Assembly: GCA_001899065.1 (NCBI GenBank)
Contig: MKUZ01000022.1
Coordinates: 1 to 64,000, forward strand
Origin: Devosia sp. 66-22
Lineage (GTDB): Bacteria; Pseudomonadota; Alphaproteobacteria; Rhizobiales; Devosiaceae
Length of the DNA stretch: 64,000 bases
Direction of reading: 5' to 3'
Made by a program: the position numbers and the translations under genes
In this document: positions 45,281-54,552 of the stretch, one piece after another
Position numbering within the stretch: position 1 is the stretch's first letter
How the letters are laid out: every line of letters starts with the position of its first letter
Notes under the pieces: generated by a model
Database searches by the model: none
Seen by the model: only the letters and a program-made list of their open reading frames with translations
Told to the model about the DNA's origin: nothing

Positions 45281-46239
45281 CAGGCCGTCTGCCGGTCGAA
45301 CTGGCCGTTGGCCGAAAAGCGCCACAGATAGCCGGGCAGCACCGCATCGAGCGGCCGCGGCACGATGCCCATGCCCTGGAGCGTCCGCTTCTCCTTGCTC
45401 GCCTCGGGGGACACCACATTGTCGATGCCCAGCAGCGTCACCTGCTCGCCCGTCACCAGCGGATTGGGCAGGATGCCCAGGGGGAAGGCGAGAATCTGGC
45501 CGACAAAGCCGGGCAGCGGCAGGATCGGGTTGGTGCGGTTGGCATAGCGCAGCACCCGCTCGACCAGCGTACGGTTGGTCAGCACTTCCGGCCCGCCCAG
45601 TTCATAGGTCTTGCCGGCCTTGAGGCTGCCCTGCACTGCCTGCGCCACGGCCTCGGCCACGTCGCCGACATAGACCGGCTGAAACTGCGTCTGCCCGCCG
45701 AACAGCGGCATCACCGGCAGCATGCGGGAGATCAGCCCGAGCTTGTTGAAGAAGGTGTCGCCCGGCCCGAAGATCACCGACGGACGGAACACAATTGCCG
45801 AGGGGAGCACGGCGCGCACCTCGGCCTCGCCCATCGCGCGGGAGCGCGCGAACAGGCTCGCCGAGCCGGCATCGGCGCCGATCACCGACATATGGATGAA
45901 GGTCTTGACCCCCGCGGCCTTGGCCGCCTCGGCCACGCGCTTTGCGCCCATCACATTGACCGCGCGGAACCGCTGCTTGCCCTTTTCGACGCCCACCGCC
46001 GCGAGGTTGATCACCACCGAGGCGCCGCGCACGGCCGCCGCGATCGAATCGGGATAGCGCACATTGGCCTGGATCGGCGCCACCTGGCCGACGCTGCCCA
46101 GCGGCCGCAGATGCCCCGCCAGGTCCGGCCGGCGCACCCCGACGCGCACCCGGTAGCCGGCGCGCGCCAGCTCCTGCACGATCTGCGTGCCCACAAAGCC
46201 CGAGCCCCCGAAAATCGTGACCAGGTCCGGGTGTTCCAT
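45280..46239 (-). CDS. Complex I NDUFA9-like NAD(P)-binding epimerase
   Basis: This 319-residue atypical SDR begins LVTIFGGSGFVGTQIVQELA, then GVKTFIHMSVIGAD and AIVFRPSVIFGPGDTFFNKL. It matches the NDUFA9-like family common in alphaproteobacteria, whose eukaryotic homologue is an accessory subunit of respiratory complex I. The bacterial role is unclear; a role with quinone synthesis has been suggested for relatives. The ATG is at 46239. Confidence 0.85.
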   Translation of the reverse strand: MEHPDLVTIFGGSGFVGTQIVQELARAGYRVRVGVRRPDLAGHLRPLGSVGQVAPIQANVRYPDSIAAAVRGASVVINLAAVGVEKGKQRFRAVNVMGAKRVAEAAKAAGVKTFIHMSVIGADAGSASLFARSRAMGEAEVRAVLPSAIVFRPSVIFGPGDTFFNKLGLISRMLPVMPLFGGQTQFQPVYVGDVAEAVAQAVQGSLKAGKTYELGGPEVLTNRTLVERVLRYANRTNPILPLPGFVGQILAFPLGILPNPLVTGEQVTLLGIDNVVSPEASKEKRTLQGMGIVPRPLDAVLPGYLWRFSANGQFDRQTA

Positions 46240-46386
46240 CAGGCGGCTCCGCACGGCGAAAAGACAATGGCCGCTTCTAGCCGAAAGCCCGGCAAACTGT
46301 CGAGGCTCGCGCGCAAGGCGCGGCGCTCCGCTTTGCCGATTGACAGACCTCTGGCGCTCCCCTAGGGGAAGCGCGCCCATCGGTTT

Positions 46387-46471
46387 GCCCTGGTGGCGGA
46401 ATTGGTAGACGCGCACGGTTCAGGTCCGTGTGTTTAACGACGTGGAGGTTCGAGTCCTCTCCAGGGCACCA
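46387..46471 (+). tRNA. tRNA-Leu (anticodon CAG)
   Basis: An 85-base tRNA with acceptor arms GCCCTGG and CCAGGGC, a D-arm with GGCGGAATTGGTAGAC, an anticodon stem CACGG/CCGTG holding loop TTCAGGT (anticodon CAG), a long variable arm typical of leucine tRNA, the T-arm GGTTCGAGTCC and encoded CCA. Confidence 0.97.
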
Positions 46472-46546
46472 AGGCATCCCCAAGCGATGTCGGATCACGC
46501 GCGGCGACCGTCTCCCGCCGATCCTCCGTTTCAACCCGCTACAGCC

Positions 46547-46726
46547 TTATCTCTCGCCGTCCTTTCTCGCCTGAAGGAGGATGCTCGCAAGGACTGACGC
46601 ACCACCGCCAGCAACTCCAAGAAGTGCTGCTTCGCGTTCCAGTCGAGCTGGGATAGCGCGCCGCATGAGCCCCCGGATTGGACGGCTGATGCTGCCTCGG
46701 CCAAATAGACCCCCGAAAAGTTCCAT
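46547..46726 (-). CDS. Small unknown protein with a good ribosome site
   Basis: This 59-residue protein starts at ATG 46726, with AAGGA seven bases upstream. It is Gly- and Arg-rich (MELFGGLFGRGSISRPIRGL) with a weakly hydrophobic stretch (ALLGVAGGGASVLASILLQA) that could associate with the membrane, then a charged tail. No family recognised. It lies between tRNA-Leu and the divergent RTX gene. Confidence 0.45.
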   Translation of the reverse strand: MELFGGLFGRGSISRPIRGLMRRAIPARLEREAALLGVAGGGASVLASILLQARKDGER

Positions 46727-46805
46727 GCTAAATCCTTCAGGGAGCAATTGAGCTTGGTCGGGTGCGCAGACACCCGCGAATAGATCGCTATTTTTGGGGG
46801 TTTTC

Positions 46806-47630
46806 TTGGCTGTTTACGATCTTCGGAATTGGACGACGAACGTCTATGTTGGGCCCGAGAATGGTGGGGCTCGTGCCGGGTTTTACGCCGACGGCGCGCC
46901 CGTGGCTTACGCCTCACCCACTCACTTCCGGCTTCAGCCTCCTGGCGCCGCTGACTATGTCGACTACTTCGGCAGAGGCTTCATCTTCAATGAGGACGGC
47001 GAGCCCGTCGACGGCTTGATCCAGTCGATCAATAGCGGGACCGATGTAATCTCCGGCGTGTCGTGGGACATCTCGAACCTTACCGCGATCTACCTGTCTC
47101 CTTCGACGGCAGACGATGATGCCTTCGTGCGTTCCATCCTGGTCGGAAAGGACACGATCCGCAGCGGGTCGGGCAACGACACGATCGACAGCTATACGGG
47201 AAACGATCGCGTCTACGCCGGGCTCGGCAACGACACAGTCAATGCCGGCGCCGGGAGTGATCGCATCTATGCGGGTTTGGGCAATGACTTGCTGACCGGC
47301 GGGGCGGGCAAGGATCGCTTCGTCTTCGATACGGCGCCGAGCGAGGCAAACATCGACGTGATCGTCGACTTCCGGAGAAACGTCGACACGATCGCGCTTG
47401 AGTCCAGTATCTTCAGGCGGATCGGTTCGGAACTGAACTCGGGTGAATTCTATGCCAGGGCCGGCGCTGTCAGCGCGCACGACAGGTCCGATCGCATCAT
47501 CTACAACAAGGCCACCGGCGATCTCTACTACGACGCCGACGGGAACAAGCCGGGCGGCGTAGCTGCCGTGCTTTTCGCGACGCTTGCGAGCAAGCCGTCG
47601 ATCGATGCAGGCGACTTCCTTATCGTCTGA
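46806..47630 (+). CDS. RTX-type calcium-binding protein
   Basis: This protein of about 274 residues has a unique N-terminal domain (about 120 residues, start MAVYDLRNWTTNVYVG) and then several GGxGxDxxx-type nonapeptides: GSGNDTIDS, GLGNDTVNAG, GAGSDRIYAG, GLGNDLLTGG, GAGKDRFVFD, followed by a C-terminal domain of the type that supports type I secretion. No ATG is available; I use TTG 46806, spaced after GGGGG, and TTG 46794 is an alternative. It is probably exported through an HlyBD-type system not in this window. Confidence 0.72.
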   Translation: MAVYDLRNWTTNVYVGPENGGARAGFYADGAPVAYASPTHFRLQPPGAADYVDYFGRGFIFNEDGEPVDGLIQSINSGTDVISGVSWDISNLTAIYLSPSTADDDAFVRSILVGKDTIRSGSGNDTIDSYTGNDRVYAGLGNDTVNAGAGSDRIYAGLGNDLLTGGAGKDRFVFDTAPSEANIDVIVDFRRNVDTIALESSIFRRIGSELNSGEFYARAGAVSAHDRSDRIIYNKATGDLYYDADGNKPGGVAAVLFATLASKPSIDAGDFLIV

Positions 47631-47723
47631 GTTGCTCGGTCGTCCGTAGGTCCGGGAGAGGGGGATCCTCTTCCGGTTTCTCACGACGTCGCGACAGGTA
47701 ACCGCGCCACTGACCAGCGCCCG

Positions 47724-49058
47724 CTACTTCGCGCCCGTGCGGAACAGCATGATCCGAGCGGTCTTGGCCATGATCACCAGGTCGAGGTCGAAGCTCATAT
47801 TCTTGACGTAGTAGAGGTCGTAGCCGAGCTTTTCGACTTCCTCGTGCACGGTGCTGGCGTAGCCCAGATTCACCTGCGCCCAGCCGGTGAGTCCGGGCCG
47901 CACCAGGAGACGGCTTGCGAATTTGGGCTCCACAGCTTCGGTCGCCTCGGCCACGTCCACCGTTGCCGGGCGCGGGCCGATCCAGCTCATCTCGCCGCGC
48001 CAGATGTTGATGATCTGCGGAATCTCGTCGAGGCGGAACTTGCGGACCAGTTTGAGGCCGGGGACGATGCGGCTGTCATTGTCGAGCGCCGAATGCCTGG
48101 CGGTGCTGGGCAGCATGGTGCGGAACTTGACGATGGTGAAGGCCTTGCCGCCATAGCCGCGCCGCTCCTGCCGGAACAGCACCGGCTGCCCCGCTCGCAT
48201 CAGGATGTAGACATAGGTGATGCCGCCCACGATCAGCGCCGGCACGAACGCCACCAGCACGCCGAACACGTCGAGCACACGCTTGGCGCGCGAATAGAGA
48301 ATCTGGCTGGGCCGGAGCACGATGTCGCTGAGGTCGAACGAATGGATGTCGACCCGCCCGCGCCGCAGTTCGAGGAACTGGACCCACGGCGTCACCAGGA
48401 CGCCGCGCATATAGGAGCGCAGCAGGAAGCGCGACCATTTGTCGGAATAGTGCGTGCCCACGTCGATGAGGAAGCGGTCGAATGCGCCCAAATCCGCATC
48501 GGCGCCGCGGATGATGGGCAGCTTGCCGCCGATCTTGGCGGCGGCCGCCGCCGCGCCGGGGAAATCGAGGATCGCGACGCGCTCGGTCTGCGCCTGCTTG
48601 AGGCGCATCATCACCACGATCATCACGAACACCGTGGGGAGGGCGCAGAACAGCACGCCCGAATAGCTCATGAAGATGCGCAGCGCTGAGAGGATGGCGA
48701 TCAGCACCGCCGTCGTCACCGCCGTCACGAAGGTCGCCACCGTCACCGGCTGCTCATGGTCGCGCAGCGACACCAGCACGAAGGCGATGATGACCGGCAG
48801 GGCGGCGAGCGAGGAGGCCACGATCGCAAACGCGCCCCAGTCCGGCCGGGCGCCGCGGGCGATCACCGCGAGATAGATGACAACGATCAGCACGGCGTTG
48901 AGCAGCACCAGCGGCGCCACCGACCAGGCGTCCTGCAGCACGCGGTTGCGGCCCACCGACGCGCCTTCGCCCAGCACATAGGCCAGGTCGTGCGTACGCC
49001 GCCTGCTCCGCTTCTGCCGTTTCGCCGCCTCGTCCACGCCCGCTACCGCTTCAACCAC
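47724..49058 (-). CDS. Exopolysaccharide sugar-phosphate transferase (polyprenyl glycosylphosphotransferase)
   Basis: This 444-residue inner-membrane enzyme loads the first sugar phosphate onto undecaprenyl phosphate. It has four N-terminal membrane segments, a cytoplasmic middle domain and a C-terminal catalytic domain with KRVLDVFGVLVAFVPAL, FRQERRGYGGKAFTIVKFRT, RKFRLDEIPQIINIWRGEMS and GPRPA. This is the WcaJ/ExoY type. It starts at a GTG and stands alone. Confidence 0.88.
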   Translation of the reverse strand: MVEAVAGVDEAAKRQKRSRRRTHDLAYVLGEGASVGRNRVLQDAWSVAPLVLLNAVLIVVIYLAVIARGARPDWGAFAIVASSLAALPVIIAFVLVSLRDHEQPVTVATFVTAVTTAVLIAILSALRIFMSYSGVLFCALPTVFVMIVVMMRLKQAQTERVAILDFPGAAAAAAKIGGKLPIIRGADADLGAFDRFLIDVGTHYSDKWSRFLLRSYMRGVLVTPWVQFLELRRGRVDIHSFDLSDIVLRPSQILYSRAKRVLDVFGVLVAFVPALIVGGITYVYILMRAGQPVLFRQERRGYGGKAFTIVKFRTMLPSTARHSALDNDSRIVPGLKLVRKFRLDEIPQIINIWRGEMSWIGPRPATVDVAEATEAVEPKFASRLLVRPGLTGWAQVNLGYASTVHEEVEKLGYDLYYVKNMSFDLDLVIMAKTARIMLFRTGAK

Positions 49059-49201
49059 TGGCGCTGGTGGCTTGGCCGAACTTTGGCGCGCCTGTCAACT
49101 CAATCGCCCAGGCCCGGGCAGTATCCCGGCCTTTCCATCGCCAAGATGCTGTGGCACACAACCTCGCAATATTACGCGTTTTGACACCAATTGGGGGCGC
49201 T

Positions 49202-49816
49202 ATGACGACCCGCCTGCACCGGGGCGACCTTCCGGATTTGTCTCGTTACGGCCGCGAAGTGGCGATCGACACGGAAACCATGGGCCTCGACCCGCGCCGC
49301 GACCGGCTATGCGTGGTGCAGCTCTCGCCCGGCGACGGCAGTGCCGACGTCGTGCAGATCCCCGCCGATCTGCGCGAGGCGCCCAATCTGGTGTCGCTGC
49401 TGACCGATCCCAACCGCACCAAGATCTTCCACTACGCGCGCTTCGACATCGCCGTGCTCAAGCACCGCTTCGGCGTCGTCACCGGCCCGGTCTGGTGCAC
49501 CAAGATCGCCAGCAAGCTCTGCCGCACCTACACCGATCGCCACGGCCTCAAGGACCTCGCCCGCGAGCTGCTCAACATCGACATGAACAAGCAGCAGCAG
49601 AGTTCGGACTGGGGCGCCGACAAGATCAGCGAGGCGCAGATGGAGTACGCCGCGTCCGACGTGCTCTACCTGCACGACATCAAGCGGCATCTCGACCGCA
49701 TGCTCCGCCGCGAGGGGCGCCTCGAGCTGGCCGAAACCTGCTTCCGCTTCCTCCCGACCCGGATCGAGCTCGATCTGCTGGGCTGGGACGAAGAGGACAT
49801 CTTCGCGCATTCCTGA
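49202..49816 (+). CDS. RNase D-like 3'-5' exonuclease
   Basis: This 204-residue protein has DEDD-family motifs: EVAIDTETMGLDPRRDRLCV (first Asp/Glu), IFHYARFDIAVLKHRFG (Asp) and YAASDVLYLHDIKRHLD (Tyr/Asp). It lacks the HRDC domains of full RNase D, as do many alphaproteobacterial relatives. Its stop overlaps the lptC start (TGATG). Confidence 0.88.
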   Translation: MTTRLHRGDLPDLSRYGREVAIDTETMGLDPRRDRLCVVQLSPGDGSADVVQIPADLREAPNLVSLLTDPNRTKIFHYARFDIAVLKHRFGVVTGPVWCTKIASKLCRTYTDRHGLKDLARELLNIDMNKQQQSSDWGADKISEAQMEYAASDVLYLHDIKRHLDRMLRREGRLELAETCFRFLPTRIELDLLGWDEEDIFAHS

Positions 49817-50457
49817 TGGCAGTCGGCCGCGCCGAGACCTACGACCAGCGCTCCGCGATCCTCGACCGGCTGCGTTTCCGCAACCGTACCGTGGCCTTGC
49901 TGCGCATCGTCGTGCCGGCCATCGGCGTCATCGCTTTCCTCACGCTCACCGGCCAGATCTACGTCGCCAATCTGATGCGCCAGTACGGCGTCTCCGGCAT
50001 CCGCGTTGACCGCGGCAACATCGTCGTGGAAGCGCCTAAATATTCCGGCATGGGAAGCGATGGAGCACGGTATCTGGTGACGGCTCGTGAGGCGCGCACG
50101 CCGATCGACAGGAGCAATATCATCGAGATGAACGACGCCACGCTCGAACTGCTGCAGCCCGACGGCGTGTCCTACTTCGCGCGCGCCGCGTCGGCCACGA
50201 TGGATACCGCGACCGACTACGTCACCGTGCCCGGCGTCGTCGCGGTGAACGGCAGCGATGGCCTCGAGGGGACGCTCACCGATGTCGCCGCCGACAATCG
50301 CAGGGAGCTGCTCTTCAGCAACGGTCCGGTCGACCTGCTGCTGCCCGACGGCACCACCATCGTCGCCGACACCATGGTGCGCGACGGCAAGGTGCAGACC
50401 TGGACCTTCACCCGCGCCACCGTCGTTGTCCCCGATCTGCCGGAGGCGGCCGAATGA
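49816..50457 (+). CDS. lptC: Lipopolysaccharide export protein LptC
   Basis: This 213-residue protein has one N-terminal membrane anchor (VALLRIVVPAIGVIAFLTLT) and a periplasmic beta-jellyroll. It bridges LptB2FG to LptA in the LPS transport machine. Position immediately before lptA and lptB supports the call, which sequence alone would give only weakly. Confidence 0.82.
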   Translation: MAVGRAETYDQRSAILDRLRFRNRTVALLRIVVPAIGVIAFLTLTGQIYVANLMRQYGVSGIRVDRGNIVVEAPKYSGMGSDGARYLVTAREARTPIDRSNIIEMNDATLELLQPDGVSYFARAASATMDTATDYVTVPGVVAVNGSDGLEGTLTDVAADNRRELLFSNGPVDLLLPDGTTIVADTMVRDGKVQTWTFTRATVVVPDLPEAAE

Positions 50458-50915
50458 TGCGGCTTCTCGCTGTTGCCCTCGCTCTGTTCGCGCTGGCGCT
50501 GCCCGTTGGCGCGCAGGAGGCCGATCCGGTCAACATCACCGCCGACAATTTCGTCGTCGACGATGCGGCGCGCGTCGCAACCTTCACCGGCGGCGTCGTC
50601 GTCAAGCGCAAGAAGCTCACCGTGTGGGCGCCCAAGGTCGTCGTCGAATACGGCGAGAACGGTCCCTCCAGCGTCAAGAGCTTCGTTGCGAGCGGCGGCG
50701 TGCGCATCAAGACCGAGGACCAGGACGCCACCGGCGACCGCGCCATCTACGACCCCAAGGCGCAGACGCTGCGCATCACTGGAAATGTCATGGTGGTGAG
50801 CGCCACGAGCACGGTCGGCGGCCCCGATCTGGTCATCGATCTCAACGCCGATACAACGGTGTTCCAGGGCGGCGGCTCGAGCGGGCGCGTCACGGGCGTG
50901 TTCACCACGCAATGA
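50454..50915 (+). CDS. lptA: Lipopolysaccharide transport periplasmic protein LptA
   Basis: This 153-residue protein has a signal peptide of about 20 residues (LLAVALALFALALPVGA) and the OstA/LptA domain: ITADNFVVDDAARVATFTGG, AIYDPKAQTLRITGNV. It forms the periplasmic bridge. The start overlaps the lptC stop and its end overlaps lptB. Confidence 0.9.
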   Translation: MMRLLAVALALFALALPVGAQEADPVNITADNFVVDDAARVATFTGGVVVKRKKLTVWAPKVVVEYGENGPSSVKSFVASGGVRIKTEDQDATGDRAIYDPKAQTLRITGNVMVVSATSTVGGPDLVIDLNADTTVFQGGGSSGRVTGVFTTQ

Positions 50916-51667
50916 CCGATCAGGGCGGCAAGCGCGTCGATCAGACCGGCTGGCTCGTCGCGCATGGCCTCGCCAAGCGCTTCGGCTCCAAGACCGTCGT
51001 GCACGATGTGTCGATCGCCGTGCGTCGCGGCGAGGCCGTCGGCCTGCTCGGGCCCAACGGCGCCGGCAAGACCACGGTGTTCACCATCATCATGGGGCTG
51101 CTCCGCCCCGACAAGGGCGAAGTCCGGCTCGACGGCGAACCCATCACGCGCCTGCCGCTGTTCCAGCGCGGGCGCCTGGGCATCGGCTACCTGCCGCAGG
51201 AGCCCTCGATCTTTCGCGGCCTCAGCGTCAAGGGAAACATCCTCGCTGTGCTCGAATCGCATGTGCGCTCGCGCGCCGAGCGCCACGCCCGGCTCGACCG
51301 GCTGCTCAACGAGTTCGGCATCGCCCATCTCGCCAATGTCAGCGCGCTGGCGCTGTCGGGCGGCGAGCGGCGCCGCGCCGAGATCGCCCGCGCCGTCGCC
51401 GGCGATCCGGTGTTCATGCTGCTCGACGAGCCCTTCGCCGGCGTCGACCCGATCGCCGTCGCCGATGTCAAGGCGCTGGTGCGCCAGCTCACCGAACGCG
51501 GCATCGGCGTGCTCATCACCGACCACTCGGTGCGCGAAACTCTGTCGCTCGTCGATCGCGCCTACCTCATCCATGACGGCCGGGTGATGATCCAGGGCAA
51601 GCCCGAAGTGATCGCCGCCGACCCCGAAGCCCGCCGCGTCTATCTGGGCGACAGCTTCGCGGTGTAG
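50912..51667 (+). CDS. lptB: Lipopolysaccharide export ATPase LptB
   Basis: This 251-residue ABC ATPase has Walker A GPNGAGKTT, signature LSGGERRRAEIARA, and Walker B FMLLDEPFAGVDPIAV, with the H-loop TDHSVRE. It energises LPS extraction with LptFG. The operon order lptC-lptA-lptB-rpoN is typical in proteobacteria. Confidence 0.95.
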   Translation: MTDQGGKRVDQTGWLVAHGLAKRFGSKTVVHDVSIAVRRGEAVGLLGPNGAGKTTVFTIIMGLLRPDKGEVRLDGEPITRLPLFQRGRLGIGYLPQEPSIFRGLSVKGNILAVLESHVRSRAERHARLDRLLNEFGIAHLANVSALALSGGERRRAEIARAVAGDPVFMLLDEPFAGVDPIAVADVKALVRQLTERGIGVLITDHSVRETLSLVDRAYLIHDGRVMIQGKPEVIAADPEARRVYLGDSFAV

Positions 51668-51772
51668 CGGAAAAGAGCGAATAGCTCGTCTGGCACGCTT
51701 CTTGCCCTCACCGTGCGAATAGTCCATGGTCGCGGCGCGTCGCACCTTCCGCGGCGCTGGGAAGCACGAAGT

Positions 51773-53260
51773 ATGGCCCTCGCGCCGCGGCTCGAAGTCC
51801 GGCAATCGCAGTCGCTGACGCTCACGCCTCAGCTCATGCAGTCGATCCGCCTGCTGCAGCTCAGCCATCTCGAGCTCAACGCCTTCGTCGAAGCCGAATT
51901 GCTGCGCAATCCGCTGCTCGAGCGCGAGGACGGCGGTGAGCCGGCCGAGGCCGCCGAGGCGCCCATCGAGGTGAGCCCGTTCGACGACAGCGCCGCCGCC
52001 GTCGATCGTCCGCAGACCGCCGATGCCATCGCCGGCTCCTACGACACCGAAGTCGACAACGTCTTTCCCGAGCAGCGCAGCGAGGATCGCCTCGGCGCCG
52101 ACTGGTCGGGGCCCGTCGGCGGCGAGGGTGGCGAAGCGCCCGATATCGACCAGTATGTCGCCGCGCGCCCCACGCTCTCCGATCACCTGTGGGAGCAGAT
52201 CGGCCTGCTCCTCACCGATCCGGCCGAGCGGCTGATCGCCCGCTTCCTGACCGATGGCCTGACCGAAGCCGGCTATCTCGGCGTCGAGCTCGAGTCCATC
52301 GCCGAGCAGCTCGGTGCAACCGTCGATGCGGTCGAGATGGTGCTGCTCGAGCTCCAGACCCTCGACCCGCTCGGCGTCTTCGCGCGCGACGTCCGCGAGT
52401 GCCTCGCCATCCAGCTTCGCGAGCGCGACCGGCTCGACCCGATGATGCAGCGCCTGCTCGACAATCTCGATCTCGTTGCCAACCACGACCTCGTGGCGCT
52501 CGCCCGCACCGTCGGCTGCGACCGCGAGGACCTCCTCGACATGCTGGGCGAGTTGCGCGGCCTCGACCCCAAGCCCGGCCGCGCCTTCGAGCGGGGACCG
52601 GTCGAGGCGGTGGTGCCCGACGTGTTCGTGCGCCAGGGTCCGGCCGGCTGGATCGTCGAGCTCAACGCCGACATCCTGCCCCGTGTCCTCGTCAATCGCA
52701 CCTATTATGCGAGCGTCACCGGCAGGACGCGCGACAGCGCCGACAAGACCTTCCTCGTCGATTGCCTGCAGACCGCCAACTGGCTGACCAAGAGCCTCGA
52801 CCAGCGCGCCCAGACAATCCTCAAGGTCGCCGCCGAAATCGTGCGCCAGCAAGACGAGTTCCTGCATCGCGGCATCGCCTTTTTGCGGCCCATGACGCTC
52901 AAGCTTGTCGCCGACGCCATCGACATGCACGAATCGACAGTGAGCCGCGTCACCTCCAACAAATATGTCGCGACGCCCCGCGGCCTGTTCGAGATGAAGT
53001 ACTTCTTCACCACCGCGCTGGCCTCGTCCACCGGCGATGCCGACCACTCGGCCGAGGCCGTGCGCCATCGCATCCGCCAGCTCATCGATGCCGAGCCGGC
53101 CGCCGATATCCTGTCGGATGACACCATCGCCGAACTGCTCCACAAGGAGCAGGGAATCGAGGTCGCGCGCCGCACTGTGGCAAAGTATCGCGAGGCGATG
53201 AACATCCCGTCATCGGTGATCCGGCGCAGGCAGAAGCGGGCCCTTGTCGCGGCCCGCTAA
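51773..53260 (+). CDS. rpoN: RNA polymerase sigma-54 factor
   Basis: This 495-residue sigma factor opens RLEVRQSQSLTLTPQLMQSI (region I, enhancer response), has an acidic region II, and the DNA-binding C-terminus with the RpoN box ARRTVAKYRE near residue 464. The ATG at 51773 gives the alphaproteobacterial start MALAPRLEVRQ. It directs nitrogen and alternative-carbon genes with AAA+ activators. Confidence 0.96.
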   Translation: MALAPRLEVRQSQSLTLTPQLMQSIRLLQLSHLELNAFVEAELLRNPLLEREDGGEPAEAAEAPIEVSPFDDSAAAVDRPQTADAIAGSYDTEVDNVFPEQRSEDRLGADWSGPVGGEGGEAPDIDQYVAARPTLSDHLWEQIGLLLTDPAERLIARFLTDGLTEAGYLGVELESIAEQLGATVDAVEMVLLELQTLDPLGVFARDVRECLAIQLRERDRLDPMMQRLLDNLDLVANHDLVALARTVGCDREDLLDMLGELRGLDPKPGRAFERGPVEAVVPDVFVRQGPAGWIVELNADILPRVLVNRTYYASVTGRTRDSADKTFLVDCLQTANWLTKSLDQRAQTILKVAAEIVRQQDEFLHRGIAFLRPMTLKLVADAIDMHESTVSRVTSNKYVATPRGLFEMKYFFTTALASSTGDADHSAEAVRHRIRQLIDAEPAADILSDDTIAELLHKEQGIEVARRTVAKYREAMNIPSSVIRRRQKRALVAAR

Positions 53261-53429
53261 GCGCTCGCAATTGCAAGCGTTTTTTCGCGCGGCACCGCCG
53301 AAAATCGACTGAAACTCTCGGGTCCGATGCGCATTGCCCCTGATGTGCCCCGGGTCTAGTCTTGGGGTGCCCGGGTCGGCGTTTGCGGGCGCTGCCAGGG
53401 CGGAGGTTCAACCCACCAAGAGGATTTCC

Positions 53430-54002
53430 ATGACCCTACGCGTCTCAGGCAAGAACATGGATGTGGGCGATGCACTCAGAACCAGGGCAGAGGGACATTT
53501 CGACACTGTCGTCAAAAAGTACTTCGATGGCGGCTACACCGGCCATCTGACGCTCGAGCCCGAAGGCTCGGGATTCAACGCGCTCTGCATGGTCCATCTG
53601 GACAGCGGCGCGGTGCTGCAGGCCAGTGCCTATGGCGGCGACGCCATCTCGGCCTATGAGATCCTCAGCGACACCATCGAGAAGCGGCTGCGCCGCTACA
53701 ACCGCCGGCTCAAGTCGCACCGCCGGCACGTCAATGGCGAAGACACGCTCGAGGCGCAGAGCTACGTGCTCGCCGCCCCCGACGAGTCCGACGAATGGGA
53801 GGAGGATTACTCGCCGCCCGTGATCGCCGAAACGACGTCGAACCTGCGGCAGATGAGCGTCGAGGAGGCGGTGATGGAACTCGATCTTACACAGGCCGAT
53901 ATCGTCATGTTCCGCCATGCTGGACACGGTGGACTAAATGTGGTCTACCGCCGCGCCGACGGCAACATAGGCTGGATTGATCCGGCTCTCCGGGCCAACT
54001 AG
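53430..54002 (+). CDS. hpf: Long-form ribosome hibernation-promoting factor
   Basis: This 190-residue HPF has the N-terminal ribosome-binding fold (MTLRVSGKNMDVGDALRTRA, then RYNRRLKSHRRH) and a C-terminal dimerisation domain (MSVEEAVMELDLTQADIVMF) that joins 70S ribosomes into 100S dimers. AGAGGA precedes the ATG at 53430. It is the classical gene between rpoN and ptsN. Confidence 0.93.
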   Translation: MTLRVSGKNMDVGDALRTRAEGHFDTVVKKYFDGGYTGHLTLEPEGSGFNALCMVHLDSGAVLQASAYGGDAISAYEILSDTIEKRLRRYNRRLKSHRRHVNGEDTLEAQSYVLAAPDESDEWEEDYSPPVIAETTSNLRQMSVEEAVMELDLTQADIVMFRHAGHGGLNVVYRRADGNIGWIDPALRAN

Positions 54003-54038
54003 GCCAGCAACGCCGGGACGATATTTAGGGTACATCTA

Positions 54039-54506
54039 ATGGATCTGGCCGACATCCTCTCCGAGGAGTCCGTGCTTTTCTGCACAGACATCAAGACCAA
54101 GCGCGAAGTGCTCGAACGACTTGCGACTCGGGCCGCTGCCGCCACCGGTTTCACTGCCGAAGAGATCTTCGCCGCGCTCAACGACCGCGAGGCGCTGGGC
54201 TCGACCGGCCTCGGCAACGGCATCGCCGTTCCCCATGGCCGGTTCCCCGGTCTCAAGGGAGTCGTCGCCGTGTTCATGAAGCTCAGCGTCCCCGTCGACT
54301 TCGAGTCGGTGGACGACCAGCCGGTGGACCTCGTCATGATGCTGCTGGCGCCCGTGGGCGCCGGCGCCGACCATCTGAAGGCGCTGGCCCGCGTCGCCCG
54401 CGTGCTCAGGACCGACTCGGTCGCCGAGAGCCTGCGCCGCGCCAACGACCCCAAGCGGCTCTACGCCATCCTCACGCAGCCGCTCGAAACGACCAAGGCG
54501 GCGTAG
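54039..54506 (+). CDS. ptsN: PTS IIA-like nitrogen-regulatory protein
   Basis: This 155-residue EIIA-Ntr protein has the phosphorylated His in GIAVPHGRF and family blocks EIFAALNDREALGSTGLGNG. It works in the phosphotransfer chain PtsP-NPr-PtsN that adjusts potassium and nitrogen metabolism. It follows hpf by 36 bases. Confidence 0.95.
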   Translation: MDLADILSEESVLFCTDIKTKREVLERLATRAAAATGFTAEEIFAALNDREALGSTGLGNGIAVPHGRFPGLKGVVAVFMKLSVPVDFESVDDQPVDLVMMLLAPVGAGADHLKALARVARVLRTDSVAESLRRANDPKRLYAILTQPLETTKAA

Positions 54507-54525
54507 TTCGCTCGGTACGGTAGGG

Positions 54526-54552
54526 GCGCGGGGGGCGGTGCCTGCCCCGCGC
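54526..54552. terminator. GC hairpin between convergent ptsN and DUF1150 genes
   Basis: GCGCGGGG (54526-54533) pairs perfectly with CCCCGCGC (54545-54552) around an 11-base loop. It lacks a strong T-run, so it may be a weak or Rho-assisted end for both convergent units. Confidence 0.35.
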
